8,974 nt of DNA from Alistipes sp. GTDB lineage: Bacteria; Bacteroidota; Bacteroidia; Bacteroidales; Rikenellaceae. Of the stretch, positions 6,674 through 8,974 are shown piece after piece. Position 1 is the first letter of the stretch, and every line of letters starts with the position of its first letter. Location of the stretch: the NCBI GenBank assembly GCA_017560305.1, contig JAFYOF010000043.1, positions 1 through 8,974 of the forward strand. Direction: 5' to 3'. Under the pieces are notes generated by a model. It did no database searches and was not told the origin of the DNA. It saw nothing but the letters and a program-made list of their open reading frames with translations. A program made the position numbers and the translations under genes.

Positions 6674-7024
6674 TTACTTCACGAGGTGGTTAGTTGCCGA
6701 GTCGGGGAAGATAACCCAAGGCTTGAAAGTCTTTGCCTCCTCGAAGTCGAGCAATGCGTACGAAACGATGATTACCAAGTCGTCAACAGCCACCTTGCGT
6801 GCTGCTGCGCCATTGAGGCAGATGCAGCCGCTGCCGCGCTCGCCCTTGATGATGTAGGTCTCGAAGCGCTCGCCGTTGTTAATGTCGAGAATCTGAACCT
6901 TCTCGCCCTCAATCATATTTGCAGCATCCAGCAAATCCTCGTCGATGGTGATGCTGCCCACATAGTTTAGATTAGCCTGCGTAACTCTTACGCGGTGAAT
7001 TTTTGATTTTAATACCTCAATCAT
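6674..7024 (-). CDS. panD: Aspartate 1-decarboxylase (pyruvoyl-dependent)
   Basis: PanD converts L-aspartate to beta-alanine and CO2, the amine half of pantothenate. The 116-residue proenzyme cleaves itself at Gly23-Ser24 in the YVGSITID segment, and Ser24 becomes the pyruvoyl cofactor. Other family positions are visible: the [14 protein letters not shown] start (8-21), Arg53 and Tyr57 in GERFETY, and Asn71 in NGAAA. The frame is open upstream to 7144 inside panC, but family N-termini begin MI/ML before KxHR, so the ATG at 7024 or the adjacent ATG at 7027 is the start. With the latter the cleavage site becomes residues 24-25, as in E. coli. The gap to the panC stop is only 4-7 nt, so the two genes should be coexpressed. 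Confidence 0.96.
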   Translation of the reverse strand: MIEVLKSKIHRVRVTQANLNYVGSITIDEDLLDAANMIEGEKVQILDINNGERFETYIIKGERGSGCICLNGAAARKVAVDDLVIIVSYALLDFEEAKTFKPWVIFPDSATNHLVK

Positions 7025-7031
7025 CATATGG

Positions 7032-7868
7032 CTATTTGATTCTAATGTTGTCAATAAGTCTGATTTCGCCAGCCTGCACAGCGATGCAACCCTGAATGCG
7101 GTCGCTCTCGTCCCACTCTGCCACCTGCTGCAGCGAGAGAGCATCCACAGCCTGGAAGTAGATGACCTTCAGGCAAGGGTTCTTCTCCACCTCGGCGATG
7201 ACCCAAGCGGTGAGCTCGGCTGGTGAGAGTGATGACATCTTCTCGGCGCACTGCGAGATAACCTCATAGATGTGAGGCGCTGCCGCACGGTGAGCCTCGT
7301 CAAGAAGCGTGTTGCGTGATGAGAGCGCCAGGCCGTCGGTGTCGCGGATGATAGGGCACTCCACAATCTCAATATCCAACTTGAGCTGCTCACACATAGC
7401 CTTGATTACTGCAATCTGCTGGAAATCCTTCTCGCCGAAGTAAGCCTTCGCTGGGTTTACGATGTCGAACAGGCGGCTCACCACCTGTGCTACGCCGTTG
7501 AAGTGACCTGGGCGTGTTGCGCCCTCCATCACCTTGTCCACCTGACCGAAGTCGAAGAGGCGAGTGTCTGGCTCGGGGTAAATCTCCTCGACCGATGGCA
7601 TCAGCACATAGTCAGCGCCCGCAGCCTCCAGGATGGCGGCGTCAGCCTCGGGTGTGCGAGGGTAGTTTCTCAAATCGTTCTTATCGTTGAATTGGGTGGG
7701 GTTTACGAATACGCTCACCACCACTGTCTTGCACTCTCGGCGTGCCTTCTCGACCAGTGAGCGGTGACCAGCGTGCAACGCGCCCATTGTTGGCACGAAA
7801 CCTACGCCAGCGCGGTCGAGTGCTGAGAGTTCCTGTTTGAGTTCGTTTACTGTGTAAAATGTTTTCAT
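7032..7868 (-). CDS. panC: Pantothenate synthetase
   Basis: PanC ligates pantoate and beta-alanine with ATP through a pantoyl-adenylate, giving pantothenate for coenzyme A in the cytoplasm. The 278-residue length is typical. Signatures are [12 protein letters not shown] at 24-35, whose HAGH is the HIGH-like ATP site; SVFVNPTQF at 52-60; GHFNGV at 121-126; YFGEKD at 143-148; and LSSRN at 182-186 as the KMSKS equivalent. It is the promoter-proximal gene of panC-panD-DUF456, so the same transcript supplies beta-alanine (PanD) and the ligase that uses it. panB (ketopantoate hydroxymethyltransferase) is not in this window. The ATG at 7868 sits about 27 nt after a predicted transcription start and has no evident Shine-Dalgarno. 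Confidence 0.97.
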   Translation of the reverse strand: MKTFYTVNELKQELSALDRAGVGFVPTMGALHAGHRSLVEKARRECKTVVVSVFVNPTQFNDKNDLRNYPRTPEADAAILEAAGADYVLMPSVEEIYPEPDTRLFDFGQVDKVMEGATRPGHFNGVAQVVSRLFDIVNPAKAYFGEKDFQQIAVIKAMCEQLKLDIEIVECPIIRDTDGLALSSRNTLLDEAHRAAAPHIYEVISQCAEKMSSLSPAELTAWVIAEVEKNPCLKVIYFQAVDALSLQQVAEWDESDRIQGCIAVQAGEIRLIDNIRIK

Positions 7869-7900
7869 TTTTATAGACTTTTAATACTATAAAGTCGTGG

Positions 7901-7931
7901 CAAAGTTATATAATTATATCGGAAAAAGAAA
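7901..7931 (-). promoter_or_regulatory. Bacteroidetes-type promoter for panC-panD-DUF456
   Basis: On the minus strand TAACTTTG (plus 7901-7908) matches the -7 consensus TAnnTTTG exactly. A TTTC, one mismatch from TTTG, lies 19 bp upstream (plus 7928-7931). The predicted start near 7895 gives a leader of roughly 27 nt, too short for a riboswitch. Confidence 0.65.
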
Positions 7932-7960
7932 TATCATTGAACTATAAAATGTATATAATG

Positions 7961-7991
7961 AAAAAAGTTCCCCACTTGGAGGAACTTTTTG
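7961..7991 (-). terminator. Intrinsic terminator after the M49 peptidase gene
   Basis: Positions 7962-7971 and 7981-7990 are perfect 10-bp complements around a 9-nt loop, with a T-run on the minus strand at the distal foot. It lies about 20 nt past the stop of the peptidase gene and upstream of the panC promoter, so it insulates the two units. The hairpin also has T residues on the plus strand and could act in both directions. Confidence 0.85.
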
Positions 7992-8011
7992 GATGAATAT
8001 AATACCTTATA

Positions 8012-8974
8012 TTAATTAATTGAAGGCAGGAATGACCACTCCTTTGAGTAGTGCATCATCTGCTCGATGTAGTCAGTCTTTGCAACGAGCTTCACATCCA
8101 CAATCTCGCCATCCTTCTCAATGAGCTCGTAGTCGGGGTTTACAAAACCGCTGTATGGCTCGATGCCGAGGTTGCCGTAACGCTCCAAAACCTCCTTGTG
8201 AAGCTCTGGGTCAATCTTCACGGCGTAATCCTCAACCAACTTGCGGCCAGCCTCGTAGTCGCCGGTAGACTTGATGCGCTGAACCTCGAAGAGCAACTCG
8301 CCAAAGAGTTTGCGCAAAGCGTCGAAGTCGTTCACCACGATGTATGACTTGCCATCCTGCTTAACCCACTCGATGACATTATCCTTCTTGCCCTGCTCGT
8401 AGCACCACTCGGCGATGAGCTTGCGGTTACGCATATGCGACTCCTCGACATTCTTGCCAAGCTCGATGCGTGAGAACTGGGTCATCATACCATTCATAAT
8501 ATAGGTAGCATACTGCGCCTTCGCAACATCCAACGATGGGATAAGACCAATCTCAACCATCTTAGGGTCGCCCAGGTAGTAAAGACCGAAGAGGTCGGCG
8601 CGAGTCTCTTCCAATGTAGAGGTGTAGCTCTTCAACTCGCCACCCTTGACGCCTGGAGCCAACTGACCAGAGCCGTGACCCAGACACTCGTGAAGGTCGG
8701 TGTGGAGGTCGTCGCCCAACTTGCCGTGCTCCTTGATGCGGGCGCGGTCCTCCTCGCGGAGCATAAACTCCTCGTTGAAGCCGTTGCCCTGTGCAGCCTT
8801 GCTGTATGCGTAGGTGATGTTGTCGATTGTTACAGACTTTGAGCCGTACTCCTTGCGAATCCAGTCGGCGTTAGGGAGGTTGATGCCGATAGGGGTAGCA
8901 GGGTAGCAGTCGCCACCGAGCATAGCCACGGTGATAACCTTTGCCGATACGCCCTTAACCTCCTTCTTGCGGAA
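8012..8974 (-). CDS. Dipeptidyl peptidase III (M49), C-terminal part
   Basis: M49 enzymes are zinc peptidases that remove dipeptides from the N-terminus of peptides. The visible 320 residues are the C-terminal portion of a protein that is usually about 650-700 residues in Bacteroides. The zinc motif HECLGH is encoded at 8675-8692: the two His bind zinc and the Glu is the catalytic base. The second motif EETRAD follows about 20 residues later and supplies the third zinc ligand. HECLGH rather than the HELLGH of eukaryotes is the variant known in Bacteroides enzymes. The frame is open to the window edge; the GTG at 8927-8929 is internal, not a start, because conserved-looking codons continue upstream. 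No signal peptide can be judged. The stop is followed by an intrinsic terminator. Confidence 0.94.
   Translation of the reverse strand, partial: FRKKEVKGVSAKVITVAMLGGDCYPATPIGINLPNADWIRKEYGSKSVTIDNITYAYSKAAQGNGFNEEFMLREEDRARIKEHGKLGDDLHTDLHECLGHGSGQLAPGVKGGELKSYTSTLEETRADLFGLYYLGDPKMVEIGLIPSLDVAKAQYATYIMNGMMTQFSRIELGKNVEESHMRNRKLIAEWCYEQGKKDNVIEWVKQDGKSYIVVNDFDALRKLFGELLFEVQRIKSTGDYEAGRKLVEDYAVKIDPELHKEVLERYGNLGIEPYSGFVNPDYELIEKDGEIVDVKLVAKTDYIEQMMHYSKEWSFLPSIN

Noticed and set aside
6674..7144. Extended panD start giving a 156-residue protein
   Set aside because: The extra N-terminus overlaps panC out of frame and lies outside the PanD family's normal start at MI..KxHR.
8012..8929. GTG at 8927-8929 as the start of the M49 gene
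   Set aside because: The frame continues open to the window edge with plausible coding sequence, and the family needs several hundred more N-terminal residues.
1..8974. CRISPR array, transposase, integrase or attachment-site duplication beside the tRNA
   Set aside because: No repeat-spacer pattern or recombinase was seen, and no second copy of the tRNA 3' end was noticed in the window.

Overview
The window looks like chromosomal DNA of a member of the order Bacteroidales. The grounds are promoters of the Bacteroidetes type (TTTG, about 20 bp, TAnnTTTG) upstream of trpS and panC, start codons without strong Shine-Dalgarno sequences, a DUF456 protein, a secreted six-hairpin-like protein, and an M49 peptidase with the HECLGH and EETRAD motif variants known from Bacteroides dipeptidyl peptidase III. 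The genus cannot be fixed from sequence alone. An Alistipes-like relative is possible but is only a guess.

Layout. Positions 1-65 hold the 3' part of a tRNA-Leu with anticodon GAG, followed by a clean intrinsic terminator. After an AT-rich spacer with a promoter, a plus-strand cluster runs trpS (tryptophanyl-tRNA synthetase), a CLC chloride channel/transporter with two CBS domains, a HAD-family phosphatase, and a large secreted protein with a predicted alpha-helical-barrel C-terminal half (probable carbohydrate-active enzyme). The gaps are 5 nt, a 1-nt overlap and 15 nt, so the four genes are probably one transcription unit although their functions have no obvious common theme. The cluster ends in about 280 nt without a convincing gene. 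That stretch carries a series of short palindromes that look like a dispersed or structured element, then a 19-bp bidirectional terminator.

The minus strand then carries panC-panD-DUF456 (transcribed from high to low coordinates). PanC and PanD make the beta-alanine and pantothenate used for coenzyme A, and the small DUF456 membrane protein follows 4 nt behind panD. The panC promoter is visible at about 7901-7931. A terminator at 7961-7990 closes the last gene, a minus-strand M49 dipeptidyl peptidase III whose N-terminal part lies beyond the right edge.

No mobile element, CRISPR array, defence cassette or phage gene was seen. Most of the window is ordinary housekeeping. The points that merit a second look are: the structured intergenic element at 5913-6084; the TrpRS, which resembles the streptococcal type rather than the form I recall from Bacteroides; the CLC protein that lacks both the gating and the proton glutamate; and the secreted six-hairpin-like protein that I cannot assign to a known family.
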